This document shows, piece by piece, positions 9,902-20,674 of a DNA stretch of 64,000 nt; within the stretch, counting starts at the first letter, position 1; each line of letters opens with the position of its first letter. Position numbers and translations under genes: made by a program. A model generated the notes under the pieces. The model searched no databases. It was not told where the DNA came from and worked only from the letters and a program-made list of their open reading frames with translations. Origin of the DNA: Saccharomycopsis phalli (Eukaryota; Ascomycota; Saccharomycetes; Ascoideales; Saccharomycopsidaceae); contig CP073213.1 in NCBI GenBank assembly GCA_020342235.1, positions 412,501 to 476,500 of the forward strand, read 5' to 3'.

Positions 9902-12726
9902 CTTGGAAGGTGGCGGGTGCATTGCAAAGTCCGAAGGGCATCACATTCCAACCATATTGGCCAAAAGGGGTTACCATTGCTGTCTTATGCCGGTCGTCGG
10001 GGTGAATCAGAATCTGGTGGTATCCACTAACTAAATCTAACTTGGAGTAAATCTTGGAGCCATGGATGTGATCTAACAAATCTTCAATTCGCGGTAGGGG
10101 AAATCGGGATTTCACCGTAATCTCATTCAAGCTCCGAAAATCCACACAAAGTCGCTTACTTCCGTCCTTCTTCTTGACAAACAACACAGGGGCTCCGTAG
10201 GGAGATGACGTAGGAAATATTCTTTTGCTGTTAATGAGATCTTTTATCTGTTCTTTTAGTTCGGCTCTATTTTCAGGGCTCAACCGGTAAGGCCGCTTAT
10301 AACTAGGGTTGCTTCCGGGAATAATGTGGATCCGATGGGTGACTCTATCAAAAGAGGCTCCTCCCGTTTTCATATCTTCACGGATCACATCTTTATACTT
10401 TGTCAAAATTTTTATCTCTTCTTTTCTAAGTTTATCCAAGTTAATCTTTTCTTCGTCGCAACGGGATGAACGTACGGTCGATATCTTGGTCTCTTTCTCT
10501 ACTCTGACCCTGTCCTCAATTTCTCTTTGTGGTACGTCATAGCCGGCGGAATTACTTTTTATACGGTCCTCTCTCTTAAACCGTTCTGACCAGGAGTCGG
10601 GAGAAGAGGATTCGGTCGGCGAGGGGTCAGAGGGGATTCCGGATTTCATCAGCCTCGACCACGTCTCGAACTCGACAATTTGTAAATTATTAATCTTTAT
10701 CTCATCCTCCGCTCGTTGAGGGAATTCATTGTCTTGTTTTGGGTCAAGAGTAACCAAAATCGTGTAGCATTCTGCTGCCAGCGATTTTAAGAGGCGATTC
10801 GCCTTTCTCGAGCTCATGAGTGTAATCAGCCGTTCCGATTCACCGTGTTTTTTAATAATTGGCGCTAGCCAATCCCAGTATTGTAAAATAGTGGGTAATC
10901 CTATGATACACTCATGCGCGCATTTCTCTGATACGAGGAATGGGAAGCTAAGTTCCTTACCAGGTTGGGTTTCCCTTGTCTGGAAGGAGCATTGCGCCCA
11001 TTCATCGACCTGTTCAATAATCCTTCCTGCTGCGTCAGTGAGTTTGTGTGTGTACTGGTCGTTCTCTCTGTCTGTATGCCCATCTCTTTTACTAATTCTT
11101 TACTCATACATGAGAGAGAGGCACCAGTGTCAATTAACGTTTTAATCATTTTTCCTTTATATCCTAAAGTTATGTAAACAAAAGTCATGCCTCTGGGTTC
11201 TTCTCTTTCCTTACCGGCTTCGGGTCTAACTGTGGACTTTCCACGCAGATAGACCCTAAGCATTTTTTGTCTCCTTGTTGTCACCTTCTTCTTTTTCCAG
11301 CATGTCATCTTCGTGAAAAGCATTTAAATTATTTGTCTGGTTCTCGTTCTCGAGGTACCAACATTTTTCCTTTCGGTGACCGATGCGCTTACAGTTGGAG
11401 CATTGGGGAGGTGTCAGTGGTCTACTCCGATAGTCTTCCTTTTTACTACGTTTCTCGGTGCGACCGTGGGACCGCGCCCCATAGTAGGGAGGGTTTCCCG
11501 GCCGATACCTTTTCCGATCGTTTCTGACTACTCCCTCCGAACCCAATATTCTTCTTTCGGAGTGGAGTTTAGTTGCGATCGCAATAGCTTCGTCCTGTCG
11601 TAATCTAGCACAGATCCTTATGGCAACCATATCTTCTATTATAGATAATTCATCTTCTTGTTACTATTCTAGCTATTTTCTGTCCTATTTATATTATTCT
11701 TTAAGATGCATTCAGTTATCCTTAACATCAGATGTCTGTACCGGTGATCTCCTTAATGTATGACCCCACTGTCCATCTCCTGAATTTATGAGATCCCCAA
11801 TAGGGCGATCTCCTTAATCTCTAGGATCTTCGACATCTTCAACATTTAATCTCTCAGATCTTCGACATCTTCAACACGTCCAACGTGGCTGGTTTCTCAC
11901 GGCTGACTAGAATCTCAAGTTGAGCGTCGAGGGATAAGAGGTAATGGTCCATAAGCCCCTTCGGTTCCTCCTCTTCTGGAGGGTAAAGTATTGCAGCGAG
12001 ATCTCGGAAGCGACCGTTAAACTTCTCGAGGGACTGGGGGGAACCCTTAAACTCTATCCTCTTAAATTCTCTGCGAATTTCTCGTTCGTATTCCGGGCTA
12101 ATGAACCGAACCTCAAACTCTTTCCAGAAAGCCACATACGATGGCTTCCTGGCGTTCCTCCGCCAGTACCGATTAAACCAATTTTCCGCTTCTCCGCGCA
12201 TACAATTGCCAGTAGCCTTGATTTTTGTCTCTTCCGGCCAAGTCGAGCCGACTGCTCTCTCGCAAGCTGCCCGGAAGTTAATAGCTAGTTCGGACAGACC
12301 TACTCCGGTGAAATCCTCAATACGACTGAAATAGTCCGGCTCGCGGGGGCCAATCCGACCATTGTCTTCTGAGTTTTCCAACTTGGCTCCGCAGCATACT
12401 GAGTAGTTAGTTTTTCCTTGATAATATAACCTTGTGGCGCTACCAAATATAACGAAATTAGTTCGATGGGTTCGTTATATCACTTATACAATCCAATTAG
12501 CAATACAAGATACGCTAACTACAGAATATAAGTTGTAAGTTGATCTCCAAATCCTTGGTTGTCCTCCATATTGTATTTCCTTCATATTTATACTCTTTCC
12601 TAAGTAGGGTAGCCCGATGCTACCTAAGGTAGATAGACTAACGCTACCTCCCGTAAGCAGTTGCTGCGCCACTTCTAATTACTTCATCCAATACCCTCCA
12701 GATATCGCGATGCATACCTTCATAAC
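9902..12726 (-). mobile_element. Ty3/gypsy element G, 5' part (fossil, truncated)
   Basis: The 5' LTR is about 12446-12726. Next to it, 12436-12445 reads TGGTAGCGCC on the - strand, the exact complement of the 3' end of yeast initiator tRNA-Met, thus a full primer binding site. Then come a gag domain (about 12.4-11.85 kb), a zinc knuckle CSNCKRIGHRKEKC (about 11.4 kb), a protease motif LIDTGASLSC (about 11.1 kb) and the start of a reverse transcriptase (FRSLNEITVKSRFPLPRIED, KLDLVSGYHQI). The RT is cut at 9902 by copia-A, and the rest of RT, RNase H and integrase are absent. Broken by roughly three interruptions as well as truncated. Confidence 0.88.
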
Positions 12727-12818
12727 CATATGAGCACGTGACTAAGGGCGTCCTGACCTTATCTCGTTACATATTAGCATCGGAGTGCAGAGAAGTCCAA
12801 CCCGGTGCATAAGTATTA
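12727..12818. other. Spacer between gypsy LTR-G and LINE tail
   Basis: Ninety-two bases with one CACGTG motif; no gene. It links the outer LTR end to the LINE 3' tail. Confidence 0.4.
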
Positions 12819-13211
12819 TTTAATAATAATAATAATATTTATTTTTGTATTTAGCTATATATTGTCTCCGGCAATACGGTTATTCGACAGATATATTTTC
12901 ACTCAGGAACATCCTGAGGCAGCATTGCTGTTGAAGAAAACCCTTTGTCAACTCTCATTTGGTTGCTTGGGATTAAAAACTTCAATGGGGGCAGTTATAT
13001 TGTTGGTGCTTGGTGCTTGTATGGATTGTGTAAGAAGCCTGGTCACTCTTGTTGTCGAATGTGACCGCTGAATCTCATCATGTGTTGGAGGAATCATATT
13101 CCAACACGTTCTGGTAGAACTCAAGGAGTTTGTGGACTGATTTTTGGTCGGCAAACACTTTTCCAAGCGTATTGCGTATGCCATGAGTGGAATCTAATAT
13201 GTCATCAATGC

Positions 13212-13450
13212 TGTTGTAATTTGGAAAGTCTTTCTTTAGCTGACATCTTTGATAAACTGTTTGTATTAACTTATTTATCTTATTGGTAAACTACTTACTC
13301 ATTGTGGGCACATTGCCTCTTATTTATAGTCCTCTGATTAGCTACCGCGGATACTGCGTCTAAGTGAAACTCGTTTAACTGAAACCCGTTTAAGTGAAAC
13401 TCGTTTAGGTAGACTCGTTTATGCAGCCTCGGATTTTAATCATCACAACA
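13212..13450 (-). mobile_element. Solo LTR-A in the LINE 3' region
   Basis: A 239-bp LTR with target duplication AATGC (13207-13211 and 13451-13455), of the TCGTTTAAGTGAAA repeat class. It separates the LINE ORF end from its 3' untranslated region. Confidence 0.93.
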
Positions 13451-13562
13451 AATGCGCGATAGAATTCTAGCTTCTAAGAGCTCTGGGCATCGTAGGTCAT
13501 GTATGATGGAGGGGGAGTGAATCCCGCATCTTTTGCACTTTGGGTCATCATTGCCAAATAAT

Positions 13563-15137
13563 TTAAGCAACGATCCGTCTGTGAGGCTCTTTCCGCTGAG
13601 TAGTTGTGATGCCAAACTGAGGATTGCCTTGGGGCCTGCAAGTGCTTCCGTGAGGAGGAGCTTGGTTTTGTCTCGGTGGCGGGTCGTCCTCGAGTCGTTG
13701 TTCCTCTAGTGCATAATCCGCGCGTTGTTCAAGTAATCGAGCGACTGCGTCAAACGTTCTGATATCTGGATTGTGGGGGGCTGTTGCCTGTAACATGTCC
13801 TGGATAAGAGGGCGCTTGGGAATTGTGATTCTCGTGCTTCCATTGATCGTGGTAGTTTGGAACAAACTTGAGCGGACTGGGTTTTGGCGTGATGTATTCA
13901 TGAACCATCTCATAGATTTCATTGTTGCCAAGGATATGAGTAGGATCTTTGGTGGTGGAATACCACTTTCGATATAGATGATCGGGGTGGACGTGGGTCT
14001 GAGGAGGCCTAGCGCCAGTCGTAGGATTGAGTTGAATATCACACTGACCTGACCCCATTGAGTTTTTGTCATGCTGTTATAGAACACCTCGAGTCCATAC
14101 GATATGATGGGGACTGCGCACGTTTTGAACAATATTATCGTGGTACGTCCCGTGGTTCCTCGTGTCATTCGGCTTAAGTACCTTATTTGTTCAGCAGTAC
14201 GGCGCATCTTGGACAATGTTTGTTTTAGATGGCTCCTGAAGCCGAGTCTTGAATCAAGGGTAATGCCTAATAACTTGACCTCGTTTGTTTCCTCCTTTCG
14301 TCCTCCGTTCGGAAGTTGGAGGCTAGATTCACAGTTCGGTAACCGTCTTCGATTCGGGAAGAATCGTATGTATTGTAGTTTCAGGCCATAGTCAAAGCTT
14401 GTGAAATTCACTTGACCCCATTGATGGCATTCCTGTAAGCATCGTTGAAGTGTATGCTCAATGTCACCTCGGGATCCCGTTTTGACAATTGTAATGTCAT
14501 CAATGAATCCTAAAGCCACAGCCCCTTTCCGCTCAAGCCGGTTGTAGAGGTCGTGGGTGTAGATCATGAAGAGGATTGGAGAGATTGGAGAGCCTTGTGG
14601 GACACCGAACGTAACGGGGAGGTGCTGGTCTGATAACTGTCCATCAATTTTTAGCTGAGTGCTTCGGTTCTGGAGGAAGTTATTAGTCCAATTAATTATC
14701 TCGGGTGGAGCGCCGACGGCCTGCATCTTTTGTAGTAGGATCGGGTGGCTCATGTTGTTGAAGGCACCTTCAATGTCGACTAGGACTGGTCCGGAGTGGT
14801 TGGAGTTGTCTAGTGGCATTTTCTGGTTGTCCTTGAGGTGAGTCTGGGCGTGGACCTTGAGATTATTCACTAAGGTTGTAACCGCATCCGTTGCGCAGTA
14901 CCGTTTGCGCCCACCCCTCCCAAATTGGTAAGATGGAAGTTGGATTTTGGCAACCAATCTTTGGGTCATGATTGACTCGAAGATTTTCCCAAGTATATTG
15001 AGTAAGCTGATTGGTCGAAATAATTTTGGTGTCTCATAGTTGGCCTTTCCCGGTTTCGGGATTACTACCGTGATGCTAGTTTTCCACTGTTTGGGAAATG
15101 CTCCAAGTTTGAGGCACGCGTTGTAGATCAATTCCAA
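13563..15137 (-). pseudogene. LINE ORF2 core: reverse transcriptase and C-terminal region
   Basis: An open stretch of 524 codons within the LINE. It contains RT fingers and palm (residues about 20-260) and a thigh region with RLALGLLRPTSTPIIYIESG and a following PPP-I, typical of fungal and arthropod LINE ORF2 proteins. The true protein would start further upstream in the endonuclease, which is disrupted. The last residues leave the conserved frame; the zinc motif continues in another frame. Not a working gene as it stands. Confidence 0.8.
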
Positions 15138-15409
15138 CTGGTCAGGGAAGGTTTTCCCATGCCAAAGCTCCCTGATTTGACCAACGGTGAGCTGGTCAGG
15201 ACCTGGAGCTTTTTTGAGCTTTAGGTATCTGATGGTGTTGAATATTTCCTCCTTCGTTATTGGTTCGATGTCGTCCCAATGAGTGTTATGCGGTTGGAAC
15301 GAAGCTGGCGTGAGGCTCTCACCTACAGTGATCTGTGGGTAAAAAGGTTTTGCCGAAGGTTTCGTGTTGTTCCTCGTACAGTTTCATCATTCTATGGCGC
15401 TTTGCTGGG

Positions 15410-15775
15410 TGTTGTAATTTGGAAAGTCTTTCTTTAGCTGACATCTTTGATAAACTGTTTGTATTAACTTATTTATCTTTTAGGTAAACTACTTACTTAT
15501 TGTGGGCACATTGCCTCTTATTTATAGTCCTCTTATTAGCTACGGCGTGTCGTAATGCCGCTTAACTAATGCCATTTAGCTACGGCGTATTGTAATGCCA
15601 TTTAGCTAATGCCGTTTAGCTAATGCCATTTAGCTACGGCGTATCGTAATGCCGTTTAGCTAATGCCGTTTAGCGAATGCCGTTTAGCTAATGCCGTTTA
15701 GCGAATGCCGTTTAGCTAATGCCGTTTAGCTAATGCCGATAGCTAATGCCGTCTCGGATTTTAATCATCACAACA
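15410..15775 (-). mobile_element. Solo LTR-A in the LINE, longest copy
   Basis: At 366 bp the longest LTR-A here, because U3 holds the most copies of the TAGCTAATGCCGTT repeat. Target duplication CTGGG at 15405-15409 and 15776-15780. Confidence 0.93.
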
Positions 15776-16216
15776 CTGGGTTTGTGTATCTGTAAGCAGT
15801 CCAGATGGTGGTGTGGTCCAACTTGAGTAAGAAATCATTCCAGCACTTGGATTTGGCTTTTTGAACAGTTTCCTGAAAGGCCTTTTGAGCATTGCTGCGT
15901 TCTGGATCGTCCATTGCGAGGCTTGTGACAGTTATATACGCGTCTTTGACTTCTTGAGTGAACCACCTTTTTGAACGGTTGTTTACTAGTTTCATCGGGG
16001 TGTTTCTGTCAATTAGTTGCCTTAGAGTCTGGATTAACTTGGCGGATGCCCTGTTTAGTTCATCCTCTTTGTGGATGGCGCTTGCAAGCCAACGTTTATC
16101 TAGTGTTGCATGTACCTTTGACCAGTCCGTTTTTGAGTAGTTATGCACCGTTTTTGGCTTGATCTTGTTCGACATGTCGGGAGGGCGGAGTGATACGCGA
16201 AGACCGAAGTGGTCGG

Positions 16217-16425
16217 TGTTGTAATTTGGAAAGTCTTTCTTTAGCTGACATTTTTGATAAACTGTTTGTATTAACTTATTTATCTTATAGGTAAACTACT
16301 TACTTATTGTGGGCACATTGCCTCTTATTTATAGTCCTCTGATTAGCTACCGCGGATACTGCGTCTAAGTAACCTCGTTTAAGTGAAACTCGTTTAGGTA
16401 GACTCGGATTTTAATCATCACAACA
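16217..16425 (-). mobile_element. Solo LTR-A in the LINE endonuclease region
   Basis: A short 209-bp LTR with few U3 repeats. Target duplication GTCGG at 16212-16216 and 16426-16430. Confidence 0.93.
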
Positions 16426-17010
16426 GTCGGAGCCAAATTGCCGAAGCTTTGGCTGTGGTGTCACTTGTCCTTCCAACTTATCGCTGATTAATATAACATC
16501 AAGAGTGTTTCCGTCACGGTATGTGGGCTGGTCTATGATGTTAATGTTGAAAGTGTTGAAGGAGCTAATGCATGTTGAAATACATCATGCATGATAAATA
16601 AGTTTGTACTAAAAGATAGTAATCTTTTAGTACCATGATGTCATTCTGTTAATGGTATATTAACAGTATGAGGCCATAGCATTAGCAATCTAATAAAGTT
16701 ATCAGGTCATACTAATAGTGAACTGATAATAATATGAGGTCATACTGATAATGACCTCATGAGATAAAGATAACTGAAGGCATCTCAGAAAAATATAAAT
16801 AGGACAGGAAATAGTTAGTATAGTAACAAGAATAAGAATATCTACAACAGTAAGATATGGAAGCCATTGAGAGAAACACTAGATTACGACAAACAGCAGA
16901 TGAAAACATCGAAAAGGCAAACAAGGAAGCAGAAGAAATTTGCAAGACATACAATGATACAATGAAGAATGGAAAGATTTACCAGAGATCGATGATTTCA
17001 AGGGAAGAAA

Positions 17011-17237
17011 TGTTGATGAATACCATTTTAGGATAAGGTTTAACCAAACACTATTAGAGTTAACATTCCATAATAAGGTTCAACTGACTATAAGACAAGT
17101 ATCCGGAATAGGAACAAACTGGTAAACAGAATGTTAGTATAAATGATATAGGATACGTATAGTTAGAATAACAAGAATTGATTTATTTATACCAAGTAAA
17201 TATGGAAGCCGTACAAAGAGAAGCCAGATTACAACAA
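17011..17237 (+). mobile_element. Solo LTR-E nested in copia-B
   Basis: A 227-bp LTR with perfect target duplication AGAAA (17006-17010 and 17238-17242). It has over 90% identity by eye to 222-447. Confidence 0.93.
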
Positions 17238-17659
17238 GAAACAGGTGGATAAATGCAATTAAGAAATTATACGGTGAATCAGTCTATGGGAAACAAATTA
17301 AAGAATTCTTGGAAAGCAAAACACCGGAAAAGGCAGGAAAGCCGGTACACGAAGGAACAGCAAGAGATGCCTGGTGGGACACTATCAACAGGCAGATCAC
17401 CCGAAAGGTAACAACCAACCAAGAACAACAGATGTGCCTTATGGAAATATACGAGGAATTACAGAGCCTGAGAAAATTTGATCTTGAAAAGGAATTTGAA
17501 AGGTATGTGGAGATTTGCGAAAAATGGAGAAAGAAACGAGAGACAACTGGGACCTTCCCATTCGCGGAGGACGTGAGAAAGATATACAAACGAGATTGCA
17601 ACACAATATACCAAGCTTTCGAAATCACTCAATTCATGATGGAATGCCGCTTTTAGACG

Positions 17660-17857
17660 TGTTGTGAATAATCAAGGTACGTGAAGTGGTAGCTAGTCAC
17701 GTGTATAGTGCAGGGATGTTAAGGCACGTGACAAGGTCGTCCATTCCCTTTTGGGAAGTTTAGTTTAGCTTATTCTTTAAGTAGAATATCAGATAGAATA
17801 GCATTAACTATTTTACCCAAAGATGTACGTCCAAGAGCGAAGCTCCAAATTACAACA
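17660..17857 (+). mobile_element. Solo LTR-F nested in copia-B
   Basis: A 198-bp LTR (TGTTGTGAATAATC to TTACAACA), a family seen only once here, with target duplication AGACG (17655-17659 and 17858-17862). It has two CACGTG motifs and an internal ATG followed by codons for MYVQERSSKLQQ up to the LTR end, the same plan as families A and E. Confidence 0.9.
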
Positions 17858-19220
17858 AGACGCCGTTCGGAGATCTTACCAAAACCGAAAAATCGTTGGA
17901 AAAGAAATCCTGGAAATCATAATGAATGGATAGTGCGTAGCTAAAGCAGACATTTTAAATAGGGCCAGAAGCAACCCGTCGTTTAACGTGCGGAACCCAC
18001 TACAATTTGGAAAAAGATATGACAACAAATCAACGAAGCACGAGGTATATGCGAATCATGTCAAAACTGAGGGACAAACAAAACTGGATTCGAATAATAT
18101 AGTACTTGATACAGGTGCAACTGCATCGGTGGTAGACAAGAAATTTTTTAATACACAAAATGCGTATGAAAGTAGAGAAACCCAGATGGTCACCTTACAT
18201 CTACCTTTCGGCAAACCAAACATCCAAAAACGGGCTGAAATAGGGAATTTTCGACTCTTTCCAAACACCAGATATCAGATTCAGATTGGGACACTCGGTT
18301 TTGACAACATTCACCAGAACTTACTCGCGATTAACGATATAACTCAGAGCGGAAACGTGGTTATTTTTGACAACGACAACACTTTCTTATACCATAAGGA
18401 CACGGGCGACATAATCAAGATCGGAGTTAAAAGACAGGACGGTTTAAGATATCTACTTCCATCGGTTTTCTCAGCATCCCCTACTATAATGCAGAGCAAA
18501 AACAAGGGACAAGTGGCAACAACTATTGAGGAAGCAGGAAAACGGGTGATTGAAATGAATTTATTTAATGTGATCAAGAACTACAAGACAATTCCACATT
18601 TTAGAGGCAAGACACTTTTTGATTATCACCTAATTACTAACCATATGAGCTATGAGAGTTTAATCCGAAGATTGAAAACTATGAAAGTTGAGGTAAAGTA
18701 TAACGAAGAGGATAAAAAACAAGTTATGGGGTGACCAATTTGTGCAATGTGCAGCGCTACGGAGGTGTCACACCAGGGCAAGAGAATTCCGGCACCAACA
18801 CCATTTATAGATTGCATACTGACACGTTAGGACCTTTTAGAGATCGAAACGGGGAAGAAGTCTATATGACATCATTGGTTGACGAATACTCGGGCTATTG
18901 TTGGCCGACTATTACGACTGGAAAATCTGTAAAAGCAGCGTATAAAGCGACTTTGAGGGGCGTGAGAAAGGAATTCCCAACAAACCCATATCAGGAGCCT
19001 CCGATGTGACAATGCACCAGAATTTCCATCAGAGGCGGAATTAAAGGAATTGGGAATCACAAAGCATGCTACTCCAGCTTATCAACCATACAAAAACGGC
19101 CTTGCAGAGAGCTACAACAAGAAAAGTTTAAAACAATCTACAAGATCACGGCCAATTTTGACGCGATGAAGATCTCGAGTTTTTTGAAAGATATTATTCG
19201 GTACGCGATTGACTTGGTAA

Positions 19221-19664
19221 TGTTGTAATTTGGAAAGTCTTTCTTTAGCTGACATCTTTGATAAACTGTGTTGTGATGATTAAAATCCGAGGCTGCATAA
19301 ACGAGTCTACCTAAACGAGTTTCACTTTAACCAGTTTCACTTAGACGAAGTATCCGCCGTAGCTAATCAGAGGACTATAAATAAGAGGCAATGTGCCCAC
19401 AATAAGTAAGTAGTTTACCTATAAGATAAATAAGTTAATACAAACAGTTTATCAAAAATGTCAGCTAAAGAAAGACTTTCCAAATTACAACAAACTGTTT
19501 GTATTAACTTATTTATCTTATTGGTAAACTACTTACTTATTGTGGGCACATTGCCTCTTATTTATAGTCCTCTGATTAGCTACGGCGTGTCGTAATGCCG
19601 CTTAACTAATGCCATTTAGCTACTGCATATTGTAATGCCGTCTCGAATTTTAATCATCACAACA
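19221..19664 (-). mobile_element. LTR-A split by another LTR-A
   Basis: Outer LTR-A of the TAATGCC repeat class with few repeats, interrupted by the inner copy at 19269-19492. The left flank is copia-B integrase and the right flank is DNA next to tRNA-Val. The flanking 5-mers GGTAA and CGTCA differ, suggesting a recombination junction. Confidence 0.88.
19269..19492 (+). mobile_element. Solo LTR-A inside an LTR-A
   Basis: A 224-bp LTR with target duplication AACTG (19264-19268 and 19493-19497), in opposite orientation to its host LTR, so the locus can form a hairpin. Confidence 0.93.
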
Positions 19665-19731
19665 CGTCATGACCAAAAATTTCCTAAAACAGTAAATCAC
19701 TACTAATTGTAAGTAATAGTGCTAATAAAAA

Positions 19732-19805
19732 TGATTTCACCCAGGATCGAACTGGGGACGTTCTGCGTGTTAAGCAGATGCCATAACCTACTAGACCATG
19801 AAACC
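19732..19805 (-). tRNA. tRNA-Val(AAC)
   Basis: A 74-nt cloverleaf on the - strand with acceptor GGTTTCA/TGAAATC and discriminator A, anticodon stem TCTGC/GCAGA with loop TTAACAC (anticodon AAC) and T-arm AGTTCGATCCT. It is nearly identical to Saccharomyces tRNA-Val(AAC). There is no intron, and an A-run on the + strand just below gives the T-run terminator. It is transcribed away from tRNA-Ala at 20136. Confidence 0.96.
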
Positions 19806-19818
19806 ATTAGTTATTTTG

Positions 19819-20122
19819 TGTAATGTTTTAGGTCCGTTAGGGTAATGGGCCTAATAATTACCTCCTTATATTATTATTGTTATAATCCGGTTTTCAAGGA
19901 AAACAAGCTTACAAGATGTAGGTAAAAGGTTAGTTGGCCATAAGGCCTGGCGTCATGTATTTATAGTTCTTTCTAGTGGCATCCTTCTCCTCTTTCTCGA
20001 GGCTTTGCATGTTGGCTTTTAGATACAACCTGCAGGTTGGCCGCTTACCCTAGGGTAACACGTAGAGTGATTCACGTGCCAGTCATATACCAAAAGGGAG
20101 GTACCGGGAATTGCCCGTTACA
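19819..20122 (-). mobile_element. Candidate LTR-H between two divergent tRNA genes
   Basis: About 304 bp with ends TGTAATG and CGTTACA, a - strand TATAAATA near 19960 and a CACGTG near 20076. Read on the - strand it begins TGTAACGGG, like the LTR relative at 21650 that begins TGTAACGATA. It sits 13 bp from the 5' end of each of the two tRNA genes. No target duplication is seen (TTTTG, AATTA). The LTR call rests on structure and place only. Confidence 0.55.
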
Positions 20123-20135
20123 AATTACAAATATT

Positions 20136-20208
20136 GGGCGTGTGGCGTAGTTGGTAGCGCGCTCCCTTAGCATGGGAGAGGTCTTGGGTTCGATTCCCAA
20201 CTCGTCCA
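20136..20208 (+). tRNA. tRNA-Ala(AGC)
   Basis: A 73-nt cloverleaf with acceptor GGGCGTG/CTCGTCC and discriminator A, D-arm GGCGTAGTTGGTAGCGC, anticodon stem CTCCC/GGGAG with loop TTAGCAT (anticodon AGC) and T-arm GGTTCGATTCC. It is nearly identical to Saccharomyces tRNA-Ala(AGC), including the T-T pair in the acceptor stem. A T-run terminator follows at 20209. Confidence 0.96.
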
Positions 20209-20294
20209 TTTTTTGTTTGGGCGTGTGTTTTTTCTTTGTTTGGCATCTAAAGTGTAGATAATGAGTATGAGATTTGTTTTTGACCTATATACTA

Positions 20295-20629
20295 TGACGT
20301 ACATTAGTGAAATGTACTTATCCTATCAGAGTTCTTGGTCTCGTAACCACGATTATTGATGATGTGGTTACAACCGGATGGAGCAGTATTACCCTACCTA
20401 TAATACCTTATAAAAGGGCTTTACTGCCTCCAAGTAATTTAGTTCAGAATTTTATATACACAATGTATATTACGGTATCGATTGGAACAATGTATAATTG
20501 TTGTAGTAGCTACTGATAGTTCTGTGCTCCGAACCTACAATATTATTTATTTAATATTGTGGGCCGTATTTACGTATTAAGTTTTTCCTTATGATTGATT
20601 ACAGTCTAAGGTTTTTTGTTAGTACATCA
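20295..20629 (+). mobile_element. LTR-C, left arm of an inverted pair
   Basis: A 335-bp LTR from TGACGTACATTAG to TTAGTACATCA, with TATAAAAG near 20412. It is the inverted partner of 21052-21365. The left flank TACTA is the reverse complement of TAGTA next to the other arm. Confidence 0.8.
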
Positions 20630-20674
20630 TCTTACTTCCTTTCATCCTGCATTGTAGCTGTGTGTTACGAGTAC

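Larger units (their letters stand above)
12819..16544 (-). mobile_element. LINE (non-LTR retrotransposon), 5' truncated, split by three LTRs
   Basis: Reading on the - strand, 16544-16426 and 16211-15776 encode the end of an APE-type endonuclease (DGNTLDVILIS, then SDHFGLRVS) and a linker. Bases 15409-13451 hold a reverse transcriptase with FRPISLLNILGKIFE, DIEGAFNNMSH, GVPQGSPISPILF and the catalytic GFIDDI. The C-terminal part has a zinc motif CKRCGIHSPSIIHDLRC in a different frame from the main RT frame, so at least one frameshift is present. Bases 13211-12819 are the 3' untranslated region ending in a (TAA)n tail. Motifs and the C-terminal zinc motif point to the Tad/R1/Jockey side rather than the L1-like Zorro and Ylli elements known in yeasts; this placement is inference. 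The 5' end is replaced by LTR-B. Three solo LTR-A copies interrupt it. Confidence 0.88.
16545..19220 (+). mobile_element. Ty1/copia element B, 5' part (fossil, broken)
   Basis: The 5' LTR-B is 16545-16891, inserted in the LINE. The gag start codon lies in the LTR (MEAIERNTRLRQ spans its end). Gag-like sequence follows to about 17.9 kb, a protease motif VLDTGATAS near 18.1 kb, a pre-integrase region near 18.6 kb and the integrase core from about 18.8 kb (HTDTLGPFRD, DEYSGY). The element is cut at 19221 by LTR-A. Two solo LTRs of other families are nested in gag, and there are several further interruptions. The copia order of domains (protease before integrase, no RT between) fits. Confidence 0.85.

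Noticed and set aside
20307-20516. Small open frame duplicated at 21165-21353
   Set aside because: Both copies are just the same LTR-C read in each orientation; no coding role.
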